64,000 bases of DNA from Shewanella denitrificans OS217 (GCF_000013765.1 NC_007954.1:1798001-1862000), one strand, 5' to 3'; counted from the stretch's first letter, positions 35,535-44,570 are shown. The notes: generated by a model from the sequence alone, not told the origin. Translations and numbers: made by a program.

Positions 35535-36332
35535 ATGGAAAAGGAAATCGCAATAATCACATTACATGGAATGGGCGACTATAAACCCAATTATTTTGAG
35601 GCGCTAAAAAATCAGCTCGAAAAAAAGCTAGGTACTAAGTGGGATAAAATTGCTTTTGAGCCTGTTCAATATCAACCCATCCTACAACAAAACCAAATCA
35701 AGATTTGGCAAAGAATGAATTCTTACCCGCTAGATGGCTCAATATTGAGACGCTTTTTACTATTTGGTTTCTCTGATGCGGGTTCATTGGAATATAGTGC
35801 TAGATCTAAAGTAAGTGTGCAATATATAGAAGTTCAAAAAGAAATTATGCAGGCTTTGGATAAATTATATGTTGAACTTGGGAATAACGATAAACCTGTA
35901 ATAATTATTGCGCAATCATTAGGGTGTCAGGTAATTTCAAATTACATTTGGGATGCAAAACATGACTCAGGAATATTTAATGGACTTGAACCTGATGCAT
36001 CTGCTCAATTAAAAAGCTTTAGACGTCTTAATAGTTGTGTTCATTTATTAACTACGGGGTGTAACATTCCAATGTTTGTTGCTGGCCTCAATCCTATTGA
36101 GGCCATTCAGAAACCAAATAATGAGTTCACATGGTTTAACTACTACGATAGAGACGATGTTCTGGGCTGGCCGCTGTCTCCACTAAGTGACTCATACGGT
36201 GCTCTAGTAAAGGATCATGAAATTAATGCCGGCGGTATTTTTTCTAGCTGGAATCCGTGGAGCCATGGACAATATTGGACAGATAAAGATGTCCTCAATT
36301 CGCTAATTGACAGAATACGGAGGTATATTTAA
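35535..36332 (+). CDS. Alpha/beta-hydrolase-like protein
   Basis: This 265-residue cytoplasmic protein has features of the alpha/beta-hydrolase fold: an N-terminal strand ending in ITLHGMGD (residues 8-15, oxyanion-type loop), a nucleophile elbow IIIAQSLGCQ with Ser128, an Asp region FNYYDRDDVLGWPL (205-208) and a late His in SHGQYWTD (His244). The substrate is unknown and no close named family comes to mind. The ATG at 35535 has AAGGTGA upstream; an ATG 18 bases earlier does not. It lies just past repeat copy 4, in AT-rich DNA. Confidence 0.7.
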   Translation: MEKEIAIITLHGMGDYKPNYFEALKNQLEKKLGTKWDKIAFEPVQYQPILQQNQIKIWQRMNSYPLDGSILRRFLLFGFSDAGSLEYSARSKVSVQYIEVQKEIMQALDKLYVELGNNDKPVIIIAQSLGCQVISNYIWDAKHDSGIFNGLEPDASAQLKSFRRLNSCVHLLTTGCNIPMFVAGLNPIEAIQKPNNEFTWFNYYDRDDVLGWPLSPLSDSYGALVKDHEINAGGIFSSWNPWSHGQYWTDKDVLNSLIDRIRRYI

Positions 36333-36476
36333 TAGCTAATCACTATCCAGAACAGGAGGGGATTTGTGGTATTTAGAGACTTTCGCTCTATTTACATTAG
36401 TGCCACTAGCAAGTGTAAATAGTTCTCAAGAGTTATTTCAACTTGTAATAGGGCTTGAAAATATTGTCTCATAGTC

Positions 36477-36518
36477 GGGGGCTAGAGGTATCTAGCCTCT
36501 CTAGCCTCTCTAGCCCCT
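36477..36518. repeat. Three tandem 9-mers within a hairpin
   Basis: CTAGCCTCT occurs twice and CTAGCCCCT once in a row (36492-36518). GGGGCTAGAG upstream (36477-36486) pairs with CTCTAGCCCC at the right end. There is no T-run. It lies in the 522-base gap 36333-36854, where I see no gene. Confidence 0.6.
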
Positions 36519-36688
36519 ACCGCTGCATGCGGCTCAGCACAGCGCGGTTCATTTAGGATCTCTAACTTGTTTTCTGATTGGCTTCTTAGTTTCGAGAATG
36601 AATTGCAAACTATCCATCATTTCTTAATGAATACAACGCAGCATAACTCACTTTTCATTCGAGCTTGCCATTCGCTAACAGTTAACCT

Positions 36689-36709
36689 TTAATAACATAA
36701 TGTTATTAA
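36689..36709. promoter_or_regulatory. Perfect 21-bp palindrome, possible operator
   Basis: TTAATAACAT and ATGTTATTAA mirror each other around one central A, 146 bases upstream of the exported protein gene at 36855. A nearby imperfect repeat, GTATACAA and TTGTATAG, lies at about 36760-36783. No T-run follows, so a protein-binding site is more likely than a terminator. The regulator is not identified. Confidence 0.4.
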
Positions 36710-36854
36710 ATAGTGATCTTCCTACAAAGGACTTTCACTCAACATGGCCATGCTGAGCGTATACAAGCAAAGGTTGTATAGCACTCAGGAGCAAGAACTG
36801 ACTACGTTTTGAACGTACATTTGCTGTAGTTAATTGATAATCAGGGAGAATAAA

Positions 36855-37625
36855 ATGCGAAGGATAACCGAATGCCTTTTTTTAACATTACTATTTCTTA
36901 GCCCAATTAATGCTGCGCAAGCTGAGATTGAAGATAAATTTCTACGAAGTATCTTCGGGTATTTAGCCGAAGCTCGAGATATGAACCTCGTAGCATATAG
37001 TGGCGAAAAAGTTGCAGAAATAGGCAGAATGTATTATTTAGAGGATCCAGATTCTATTAAAAGACTCGCACTTTGGACAAAAAGGGGGAAAGGTCTAAAG
37101 CTATTCGAGTACCAAACAGGTTTCGATATGAGCCAGGAAATCGATATTCAGCAAGAAGAAAGCTATCAAATCCAATCGAAGTATTCTGATTATCTAGCTG
37201 GAGCTCTTAAAGCTGAATTAAAAGAAAAAGGAATCAAAGCAAGTGTATTTAAGAAAGCTGTTCGAGATGCCCAAATCAAGTTTAAAGTATTCAGAAAAGT
37301 AGTCCCTGGAAAGGTAGTATCCGACTTGGTAAATAAGGATAAACAAAAAATCATTCGTGAATATATAGAGTTTGGCCTTGGTGAAGGCTTGGTCATTCCC
37401 TTTCAGCAACTAATTATTGCTGACTTTTCATACAATGAAGCAAGCTCTTTTGAGCTCGGCGCACTGCTCGGGGTCGAACTACTTGAGTCATTGAAAGCGG
37501 AGCTTTCAGCTAATGTTGTCACCAGCCAAAAAACAAAAACAGAACTTCCAGCTTCAGCAACTATCGCTTTCAAGCCTTACCCTGTTTATTTCAAAGATAC
37601 GGACATTTTTGTAATCTGGCCTTAG
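36855..37625 (+). CDS. Exported protein of unknown function
   Basis: This 256-residue protein starts with a signal peptide (MRRITECLFLTLLFLSPINA, cut near AQA). The ATG at 36855 has GGGAG 8 bases upstream, so the longer frame is not needed. The mature part is mostly helical and charged, with a lysine-rich middle (ALKAELKEKGIKASVFKK) and a region FGLGEGLVIPFQQLIIADFS. I do not recognise a family. It is AT-rich like the other genes after the tRNA and has no obvious operon partner. Confidence 0.7.
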   Translation: MRRITECLFLTLLFLSPINAAQAEIEDKFLRSIFGYLAEARDMNLVAYSGEKVAEIGRMYYLEDPDSIKRLALWTKRGKGLKLFEYQTGFDMSQEIDIQQEESYQIQSKYSDYLAGALKAELKEKGIKASVFKKAVRDAQIKFKVFRKVVPGKVVSDLVNKDKQKIIREYIEFGLGEGLVIPFQQLIIADFSYNEASSFELGALLGVELLESLKAELSANVVTSQKTKTELPASATIAFKPYPVYFKDTDIFVIWP

Positions 37626-37883
37626 TTAAGTTAGAACATCTAACCATACATTAAGAATAGGCCACATGCGGCGTCCTATCCTTAGCGTACTATTTTTACG
37701 TCAGTAGCATGAGCCCATAAGAAGTTGTATCTTTTTTCCTATTTATTAAGTATCAGACAGGGTTGAGGTTAATGCTACAAGCCGAAGGCGTATTGTGCTA
37801 AAAGGGGGTTAATGCTATGTTGCTCAGTGAGTTAGAGCCTAATTTAGGCGCAAATTAGTCATATCACCTTTATCGAGTATTTC

Positions 37884-38761
37884 ATGAAACTCCAAGATAT
37901 ATTGTTAGCCATATTGGTTGTTATGATTTGGGGCATTAACTTCTCTTTTATTAAAATAGGCTTAGAGGAGTTACCCCCAATACTATTTTCAGCGTTACGT
38001 TTTGCCATTGTGGCCATTCCTGCGGTTTTCTTTATCCCATTCCCTAAAACATCGGTGTGGAATGTGATCGGAGTGGGGCTGTTTTTAGGAGTGTTCAAAT
38101 TCGGGCTGCTGTTTGTCGCCATGAAGTCAGATGCATCGGCGGGTTTATCATCACTTATCCTGCAAGCCCAAGTATTTTTCACCATAGGCTTGAGCGTATT
38201 CTTTTTCAAAGAAATGCTAACAAAAACACAAATACTCGGGGTCTGTATTGCGGCAATAGGCTTTAGTTTCTTCATCTTTAATGCGGGGGGAAACATTACT
38301 GCTGTCGGTTTGATGCTTATTTTGTTAGCGGCTTTTTTCTGGGCAATATCAAACTTAATCATGAAGCGGGTCACTCAAGTGAACCTGTTACATTTTATGG
38401 TCTGGGTGCCCCTATACCCCTGCTGATGTTATCGTTTTTCTTGGAAACCAATGCGCCTTTAGAAACCGTATTATCAACAAGCGTGCAGACTTGGGGCGTG
38501 CTGGCTTTTGTGGGTTATATCTCAACCTTAATTGCGTTTGCTATTTGGGGAAAGTTGCTGAAAAGCTATTCCGCAGCTGTTGTTACCCCCTTTGCGTTAT
38601 TAATTCCAGTGGTGGGCTTGGTGACATCGAGCTTAATGTTAAATGAGAGCTTAACTCGCGATGAAATCCTTGGGGCTGTGCTGATCTTGCTTGGATTAGT
38701 ATTCTGTGTCGCTGGTAAAAAATCATTTATCCTGATAGCAAAGTATCGAGGCGCTAAGTAG
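37884..38761 (+). pseudogene. EamA-family exporter with a frameshift
   Basis: Two adjacent frames together make a complete ten-helix DMT transporter similar to E. coli EamA, the cysteine/O-acetylserine exporter. The first (37884-38426) starts MKLQDILLAILVVMIWGINF; the second resumes with LLMLSFFLETNAPLE and ends at 38761. Adding one G to the TGGG run at about 38403-38406 would restore an in-frame VWGAPIPLLML. It is therefore a one-base deletion, a sequencing error or a recent inactivation. Everything else in both halves is well preserved. Confidence 0.82.
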
Positions 38762-38855
38762 ACCGTTAAGCCTGACGCTTAGATCTGCTTAGCTCCGAGC
38801 TAGGTCTGCTTAGGTTTGAGTTAGGTCCTAGTTAGTGCCATGGTTACGACCTTAG

Positions 38856-39968
38856 TTACTGCAATACTTTGCTGAAAAGCCGAGTGGTTAAATCCATTGT
38901 GATAACCGCTTGCTCTCCCCACCAAGTGCAATCGCGCACGCACAATTCCATTTGTATATTACCGTTTTCATCTTGCGTGGCCCCTTTGATGGGATGAAAC
39001 CCTTTTGAAGAATCACCGGCTGTGTACCAAAGTTGCCATTCGCTGTTTGGACTTGTTCGGATAAAGCCGTAGCCTAGGTTGCTAAAGGGGGCCTCATAAT
39101 AGTTGATGATAAGCAGCGAGGCTTGTCCTTGGTTGAACTCTATCACTTCATATTGCTCATCCTGTATGGCTTGTTCAATCAGTGTTTGTAGCTGCTTAGG
39201 TTTAGCAATGTGATAGAGGCTGATTGTTCTTGGCACGCCAATATTAAAGGTTTCATCTAATTCAAACAGCCCGCTAGGGGCTACGTCACCTATGGCAGCT
39301 TGCCATTGCTCTGTTAAAGGCTTTGCAATGTTGCAACTACACAGCTTAACGTTTGCCTGTGTGGCCATGTGTTCCCAATGAGGCGTTGCTTCGGCTGTAT
39401 CGCAAAGGGTGTATTTTTCGGCAGCCGACACAAATTCATTGTAAGGCAGTGAGCTGAACTGCCACTGGCCTTGTTCATAGTTATGCAACAGGGCTTGCTG
39501 GTCAAGACCTATGCCTGGGGCTAGATGGTGAATAAAAAAGGCCATGGAATGAGTCGTAGCGTCAATGCAAAGCCCAGCCAAGCTTGCCTGGTACAAATTA
39601 TCACTGAGTAAGTCTGTTTCGCCGCGACGTAATAGAATATGGGTATCGCCGTCACCTTCAGTTAGGGTCAGTTGCAGCGGCTTATCAGCGGCCTTAAGGC
39701 CAGCGTCTGACTGTATATTAATCTGGGTTTGACGTGTTTCTCGCAGATCGCCCGCCTCTCTTTGATAAGGATAAACTAACGGGACTTCATTAACGATTAG
39801 GCTTGGCGGCGAGGCTTGTTGACCACAGGCGGTTAACATCAGCACTAGCATAACCACTAACATCAGCAATATGCGCGGCAATAACCTGTGATATACAGGC
39901 TGTTGAGTGCCAACTTGGCCAACACTTAAGTGTATATATGCGTGTTTATGGTTAGAAAATGACGTCAT
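38856..39968 (-). CDS. Predicted lipoprotein of unknown function
   Basis: The N-terminus has a hydrophobic stretch (ILLMLVVMLVLMLTACGQQ) with a lipobox LTAC near residue 48, preceded by an unusually long leader; the true start may be downstream of the annotated one. The mature part of about 320 residues contains a cluster of cysteines (LCSCNIAK and LCVRDCTWW) and no domain I recognise. It lies 11 bases downstream of the WD40-like gene, so the two are probably one operon. Confidence 0.7.
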   Translation of the reverse strand: MTSFSNHKHAYIHLSVGQVGTQQPVYHRLLPRILLMLVVMLVLMLTACGQQASPPSLIVNEVPLVYPYQREAGDLRETRQTQINIQSDAGLKAADKPLQLTLTEGDGDTHILLRRGETDLLSDNLYQASLAGLCIDATTHSMAFFIHHLAPGIGLDQQALLHNYEQGQWQFSSLPYNEFVSAAEKYTLCDTAEATPHWEHMATQANVKLCSCNIAKPLTEQWQAAIGDVAPSGLFELDETFNIGVPRTISLYHIAKPKQLQTLIEQAIQDEQYEVIEFNQGQASLLIINYYEAPFSNLGYGFIRTSPNSEWQLWYTAGDSSKGFHPIKGATQDENGNIQMELCVRDCTWWGEQAVITMDLTTRLFSKVLQ

Positions 39969-39979
39969 TAGCGTTTTCT

Positions 39980-41629
39980 CTATTTGTGTTTTTTAATGAA
40001 GGCCCAGACCCTTGATAGGTATCTGAGTAAATTATTGTCAGTTATATTTTGCTGAGAAAAGTCATTCGCTGCATGAGATCTTGCTTGCGCTTTAGCAGGC
40101 TGAGCAGGAGAGGGCAAAGTGGTGTTGTTTAACACAGCCTTAATAATGGGCCAACACTCGGTATAGCGCCAACTTTCTTCCCACCAGTGGCATGAGTCTG
40201 ATAGCGCGCCTTTAAGCTGACTTTCAAATGCCTGAACTTTATTATTCTGGCTTTCACGGGCTAAATTTACAAAATAAGCATCATTTTGTAAATCATTGAG
40301 TAACGCCTTCAATTCCGCTTTATCGCAGCGCTCGTCCCGAACCGCTAACGCCAAATTGGTCAGTGAAGACAACTGCCCACGAATAGCTTGTGGTGGCAAG
40401 CCAGGTTCAGGGGTGAAATACAGTTTGTCGAAAGGGGCATTTCGCGCATCCACCGCATTCTGTCTTGTTACTTGTGTATCCATTAGCCATTGACTGATGT
40501 CGAGCAAAATAATGCCTTGGCCCAGACCTTGGCTGTCTGGCTTTAACCCAATGGCCAGCAGCGGCTTGTTGGGGTGCAGACTTAAGCAACGTGGGCTGCC
40601 GGTATGGCTGACCCTTTGATAGCAAAGTACTTGGTAGTCATGCCAATAAATCACTACACCATTGGCATGCAAGCTTAACCAGCCTTGGTGCTCAGGCAGC
40701 ATTTGGATGGCGATAACACTGCCACAGCCAAGGGATGGGTCCTCTAAGGTTAATTCAGCAGCAATGGCACACAAGCGGTCAGCTTCGATACTCTGGTGCT
40801 GCCATTGTCCGTTAAACCACCAATGATGCAATTGTCCTGCTGCATTACCTGTGATGAACCTGGGGTTGTTAGCATCTTGAGCCAGACATAGAATAGGGTG
40901 CTCCACAGGGACACTATGCATGAGTTTATGGCTAATCACCGTCAGTGAACCCAAGCCTTCGACCCTAACAATATGCTCAGTCAGCGGCTGGTTTGGGCAG
41001 AATGATAAATCTGAGGTGAAATCCAGACCAAAACCACGCTGTTTTTTGCTTGGGGTAATAAATTGGCGATTCATTAAGAGTAAACGGTTGCTGCTACTGG
41101 GAGATGTCCTATTACTGTCAATATCAATCTGATATATGTATTCGTCAGCGGCGCCTGTCAAATTGTGGCCACAGATAAATAGCTGGTTATCATAATGAAC
41201 AAAACCATCCGGATAATGGTGATGCATATTGATGAGATTTACCCTTATGGGCAAGGCTAGATTATCTTCTGAAAGCTCAAAATGCAGCAGTGGCCCTTTA
41301 TTTCGGCTCACACCGCTTGTGGCTACCCAGAGGTGCTTTGCATCTGGAGTAAAATGCAAGGCGGTGGCACTGAGGCTTTGTTGGCGTTTGCGCATCTGCG
41401 GGTTGTTAGGGTGAATGCCTTGCTGAGTTAGAGGGATGCTGTGAGGTTCTGAGATAAACGGGCTGACGGCCTGGGGATCTAAAGATGTATTAAAGGGGTA
41501 CAGCAATAAATTGCCAGCGCCATAATAAGAGCCTGTGCCTGCAGCAAGGGTATGGCCATCAGGGCTAAATGCAAGGCAAAAAACGGCATTAGTCGTACAG
41601 ATTGATTGCAGATGAGTTATATTTTTCAT
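39980..41629 (-). CDS. WD40-like beta-propeller protein
   Basis: This 549-residue protein has repeated beta-propeller blades, for example FCLAFSPDGHTLAAGTGS, LHFTPDAKHLWVATSG, FITGNAAGQLHHWWFNGQW and CLSLHPNKPLLAIGL. The last 130 residues are helical and polar. It has no signal peptide, so it should be cytoplasmic and probably acts as a protein-binding scaffold. The ATG at 41629 is preceded by GTG in frame; either could start. It forms an operon with the lipoprotein gene downstream. Confidence 0.7.
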   Translation of the reverse strand: MKNITHLQSICTTNAVFCLAFSPDGHTLAAGTGSYYGAGNLLLYPFNTSLDPQAVSPFISEPHSIPLTQQGIHPNNPQMRKRQQSLSATALHFTPDAKHLWVATSGVSRNKGPLLHFELSEDNLALPIRVNLINMHHHYPDGFVHYDNQLFICGHNLTGAADEYIYQIDIDSNRTSPSSSNRLLLMNRQFITPSKKQRGFGLDFTSDLSFCPNQPLTEHIVRVEGLGSLTVISHKLMHSVPVEHPILCLAQDANNPRFITGNAAGQLHHWWFNGQWQHQSIEADRLCAIAAELTLEDPSLGCGSVIAIQMLPEHQGWLSLHANGVVIYWHDYQVLCYQRVSHTGSPRCLSLHPNKPLLAIGLKPDSQGLGQGIILLDISQWLMDTQVTRQNAVDARNAPFDKLYFTPEPGLPPQAIRGQLSSLTNLALAVRDERCDKAELKALLNDLQNDAYFVNLARESQNNKVQAFESQLKGALSDSCHWWEESWRYTECWPIIKAVLNNTTLPSPAQPAKAQARSHAANDFSQQNITDNNLLRYLSRVWAFIKKHK

Positions 41630-41718
41630 CACACTGTGTATTAGGTGTTTTCATTACAAAGAGTGTAGTGGTTGAATAACAAGCGGTAAAGTGGTTTGGC
41701 TATGACGAATGATGGGTA

Positions 41719-42174
41719 ATGAATATGGATACGATAAGCCTGCGATGGTTACATAAAGTTAACCCCTTAACTAAGCGCAAGAGAGCGAGTAAGGAAAAAA
41801 GGGCTCATTCACCTTCCCAGGTACTCGGGGTTTTCGTTAATGATCAGCCTCTAGAGAGCTGGTTGGAAACCATAGCGGCGAGTAGAGGTGTAAAGAGTTT
41901 AGGAGATGTGTTTTTGGCCGAACATCATGTGTTGGAATTTGCCAAAGGTCAGTGGTTAGCCAGTTGTGAGTTTTCAGGGTTTATCACACTATTGGCTTGT
42001 GGATGCGGTCATTGGGAGTGTTCGAGTATTGGGGTGCAAACGACAGTATCGGATAATTGGGTGCACTGGCGATTCGATTTAACCCCTATTTATCTTACTC
42101 GTTTTGGTGAATTACCCGAGTTTTGGTTCGATCGCCAAGCGTATTGTCAGATGGTTTCTCAATTCGAATTTTAA
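41719..42174 (+). CDS. Conserved-looking hypothetical protein
   Basis: This 151-residue protein begins with a basic stretch (residues 10-30, rich in Lys and Arg) and contains a compact motif LLACGCGHWECSSI with three cysteines, and an aromatic C-terminal region (WVHWRFDLTPIYL). I do not recognise a family. It is divergent from the WD40-like gene with 89 bases between them. Two ATG starts, 41719 and 41725, are possible. Confidence 0.6.
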   Translation: MNMDTISLRWLHKVNPLTKRKRASKEKRAHSPSQVLGVFVNDQPLESWLETIAASRGVKSLGDVFLAEHHVLEFAKGQWLASCEFSGFITLLACGCGHWECSSIGVQTTVSDNWVHWRFDLTPIYLTRFGELPEFWFDRQAYCQMVSQFEF

Positions 42175-42301
42175 ATGAGCCAGTTAATCGAATTAGTTAT
42201 CTAGTGTGTGATTGAGTTAATCCAAACCGTTAATTGACTTCCAAGGCTAAATACCTAATGCCAGCTCAATGGTGGTCCTAGTGACATCACTGTGGAGCGG
42301 C

Positions 42302-42709
42302 TTATTTACGGCTAGGCTCAAAGGCATCATATCTAGGCAGGTCTACATCTAAGTCTTCCCAATTGGCTTTTGATGACACAAAGTTGTGGGAAATAGGCTT
42401 CTCGCTGATGTCTGAGTCCAATATGCCTAAGCGAAGTCTTAATCGAGTGGGATCTTGCTCATTGGAGCTATAAACCGGTGAACCACATCGAGTGCAAAAA
42501 TGCCGATTGCGGCCAGGCTTAAATGAGAAGCTGCTTAAACTGGCTTCGCCTGTGACTAACTCAAACTCGGCAGTATTAATAAAGCCATTAGTCGCAAAGG
42601 CCGTGCCGCTATTTTTTCTGCACAATGAGCAGTGGCAATGAATAATATCGGTTATTTTTCCATGAATTTTAATCTGAACTTCACCGCACAAACATTTTCC
42701 AAGATACAT
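42302..42709 (-). CDS. GFA family zinc protein
   Basis: This 135-residue protein has the GFA/CENP-V fold: GKCLCGEVQIKI (first Cys pair), HCHCSLCRKNSGTAFA (structural zinc cysteines) and FCTRCGSPVYS (third pair). Members include glutathione-dependent formaldehyde-activating enzymes, but most have no proven substrate, so I do not assign an activity. It stands alone. Confidence 0.88.
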   Translation of the reverse strand: MYLGKCLCGEVQIKIHGKITDIIHCHCSLCRKNSGTAFATNGFINTAEFELVTGEASLSSFSFKPGRNRHFCTRCGSPVYSSNEQDPTRLRLRLGILDSDISEKPISHNFVSSKANWEDLDVDLPRYDAFEPSRK

Positions 42710-43043
42710 AGCTTAATCTCACTCTCACTCTGATTTTCTAATGCCAACCCTGTAGTGTCAGGATAATTGGCGCTATTTTTTTAATTTATCGATAATGCTT
42801 GCTAATTCATCAGTGATATACATGAATCGATAAGCCAACAACAAAACGTGGTCGCATTTACCTCATTCCAAAAAATATCACTATGAATGAACAGCCGTTA
42901 GCAGGGGGAGAAGATAGCAGATATTAGCGCTTCTAAACTAGGTTATTGAGATTGCGATTCATGATTAGCAGGGCCGTTTTTTTCAGTCGAGCTATAATCT
43001 AACCCTATCACTTATTTTTGCTGTTCTTTTGGGAGACATGTTT
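42710..43043. other. Non-coding gap of 334 bases
   Basis: I see no gene, clear hairpin or repeat here. It should hold the divergent promoters of the GFA gene and the substrate-binding protein gene. ATCGATAA and ATCGATAAGC elements occur at about 42788 and 42826 without an obvious meaning. Confidence 0.5.
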
Positions 43044-43805
43044 ATGAATAGGAATGTTAATTTTATTTTGGTTTGTGCGCTATGTTCTTCATTTTCTTAC
43101 GCTGATGTGGTCAGCATTCGTGCCGATGCATGGTATCCCATCAATGGCGATGCTGGCAGTGAAAAGCCCGGTTATATGATTGAAATTGCAGAGGCTATCT
43201 TAACTGAGAATGGTCATAGCCTAGACTATCAAACTATGCCTTGGGAGCGTAGCCTCACTGAGGTGAGGGCGGGCAAATATGATTGCGTGGTGGGCGCGAC
43301 GCCAGGGGATGCAGAAGATTTTATTTTTCCAGAAGAATCATGGGGTGCATTTGAATCCACTTTCTATGTTAAAAAAGGCAATGGCTGGCGATATACCGAC
43401 TTAGACAGCGTGAAAAACATTAAAGTGGGCGTCATAGGGGGTTATGCTTACAGTGACGAATTTGATGCTTATGTGGCCGCCAATAAGGCCAATGCTATGG
43501 TTCAAGTGCTTAATGCTAATAATGCGTTAGAGCAAAATATTAAAAAGCTCAATGCTGGTCGTATCGATGCCGTTGTAGAGTCCCATTTAGTGATGAACGC
43601 CAAATTAATGGAAATGGGCTTGGTTGATAACATCACATCGGCAGGAGCACTTACCGAAAGTGAGCCCATCTTCATCGCTTGCTCCCCCGCTAAAGCCAGT
43701 TCCAAAATCTATAGTTCATTATTTTCAGGCGGAATACAAAAGTTGCGCGCATCAGGTCAGTTGAAAACGATTCTTGACAAATACGGTTTAACCGATTGGA
43801 AATAG
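43044..43805 (+). CDS. Periplasmic substrate-binding protein (amino-acid type, orphan)
   Basis: This 253-residue protein has a signal peptide (MNRNVNFILVCALCSSFSYA) and a family 3 solute-binding fold: RADAWYPINGDAG, GYMIEIAEAIL, MPWERSLTEVRAGKYDCVVG, VGVIGGYAYSDEF and a C-terminal LRASGQLKTILDKYGL. No permease or ATPase gene is nearby, so it is an orphan binding protein, as often seen in Shewanella and Vibrio. GGGAG 8 bases before the ATG at 43044 decides the start against an ATG two codons upstream. Confidence 0.85.
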   Translation: MNRNVNFILVCALCSSFSYADVVSIRADAWYPINGDAGSEKPGYMIEIAEAILTENGHSLDYQTMPWERSLTEVRAGKYDCVVGATPGDAEDFIFPEESWGAFESTFYVKKGNGWRYTDLDSVKNIKVGVIGGYAYSDEFDAYVAANKANAMVQVLNANNALEQNIKKLNAGRIDAVVESHLVMNAKLMEMGLVDNITSAGALTESEPIFIACSPAKASSKIYSSLFSGGIQKLRASGQLKTILDKYGLTDWK

Positions 43806-43905
43806 TTAGCTGTAGCCATCCTTGACATAAATAACGATGAATGTTAAAAAATTGTTGTGGTGAATTTTTCATCATAGGATTATCACTAATAAGATAAGGA
43901 ATATC

Positions 43906-44070
43906 ATGAGAAAAAATAGAAAGTTAAAAATAGCTGGATTAGCTATATTGCTGGGCATAGTTTCATCTGCAGCTTTTGCGCGTCCTACGTGTGAGGACAT
44001 GCGAGAGATGTGTGCAGAAGGCAATGCTATGTGGTGTTATATGCTTAAAAATGATCCTAGTTGCCTATAA
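43906..44070 (+). CDS. Small secreted Cys-rich peptide (54 aa)
   Basis: The frame encodes a clear signal peptide (MRKNRKLKIAGLAILLGIVS, ending AFA) and a mature peptide of about 29 residues beginning RPTCEDMREMCAEGNAMWC. Cysteines are at 29, 36, 44 and 53 of the precursor, enough for two disulfides. AAGGA lies 7 bases before the ATG, a good ribosome site. I recognise no family. A membrane-anchored glutaredoxin follows 68 bases later on the same strand, which suggests a thiol-linked role, but that is inference. Confidence 0.7.
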   Translation: MRKNRKLKIAGLAILLGIVSSAAFARPTCEDMREMCAEGNAMWCYMLKNDPSCL

Positions 44071-44138
44071 TTGATTGGTATTAAAAATGTAATAGTTGTA
44101 GGGATTGTTATTACATTTTTTAATAGGTGAGGTTTATT

Positions 44139-44570
44139 TTGTTTAATATAAAGACAATTGTACATTCAGATGCATTTTTATTTTGTTGCTTTTTTAGTGT
44201 GGGATTACTCGGTTACTGGGTATTTTTTAACAGTGAAACAGCACCAGCATCATTAAAGGGTGACTACAGTGTTTATTTCAATGACAAGTCTAATCGCATC
44301 ATTGTCTACTCCCGTAAATCATGTAAATATTGCATTAAATTAGAAGCTTACTTTGTAAGTAATCACATTGATTACCTTGAAAAAGACATAGGAGAAAGTG
44401 ATTTCGCAAGGGCGGAGTATGAGCAGTTAGGTGGATACGGTACTCCGCTTGTTTTGTTTAGGGATGAATTGATAATAGGTTTTAGAAAAGAACTTATTTT
44501 AAATAAATTGCAAAATGCAGATACAAACCCAAAGCTTAGCTTGTCGACTCATACTGTTTCACCCCGATAA
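44139..44570 (+). CDS. Membrane-anchored glutaredoxin-like protein
   Basis: This protein of about 143 residues has an N-terminal membrane segment (residues 11-30, DAFLFCCFFSVGLLGYWVFF) and a glutaredoxin domain: RIIVYSRKSCKYCIKLEAYF with the active-site CKYC at 62-65, and GGYGTPLVLFRDELIIGF with the cis-proline TP. By the topology, the domain probably faces the periplasm, although the anchor alone does not prove it. The start is best placed at the TTG at 44139, preceded by AGGTGAGG; a GTG at 44127 has no ribosome site. Confidence 0.8.
   Translation: MFNIKTIVHSDAFLFCCFFSVGLLGYWVFFNSETAPASLKGDYSVYFNDKSNRIIVYSRKSCKYCIKLEAYFVSNHIDYLEKDIGESDFARAEYEQLGGYGTPLVLFRDELIIGFRKELILNKLQNADTNPKLSLSTHTVSPR

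Noticed and set aside
30419..36332. Prophage
   Set aside because: There is no integrase of the tyrosine or serine type, no capsid, tail or lysis gene; the only recombination genes are IS transposases.
36492..36518. CRISPR-like short repeats
   Set aside because: The 9-mers are contiguous with no spacers and only three copies, and no cas gene is in the window.
36600..36850. Integron attC sites
   Set aside because: The palindromes here do not show the paired RYYYAAC and GTTRRRY core sites, and no integron integrase is present.
38779..38836. Repeated TCTGCTTAG and TTAGGT motifs after the EamA pseudogene
   Set aside because: They are short, irregular and probably the result of chance or local slippage; no hairpin with a T-run is formed.
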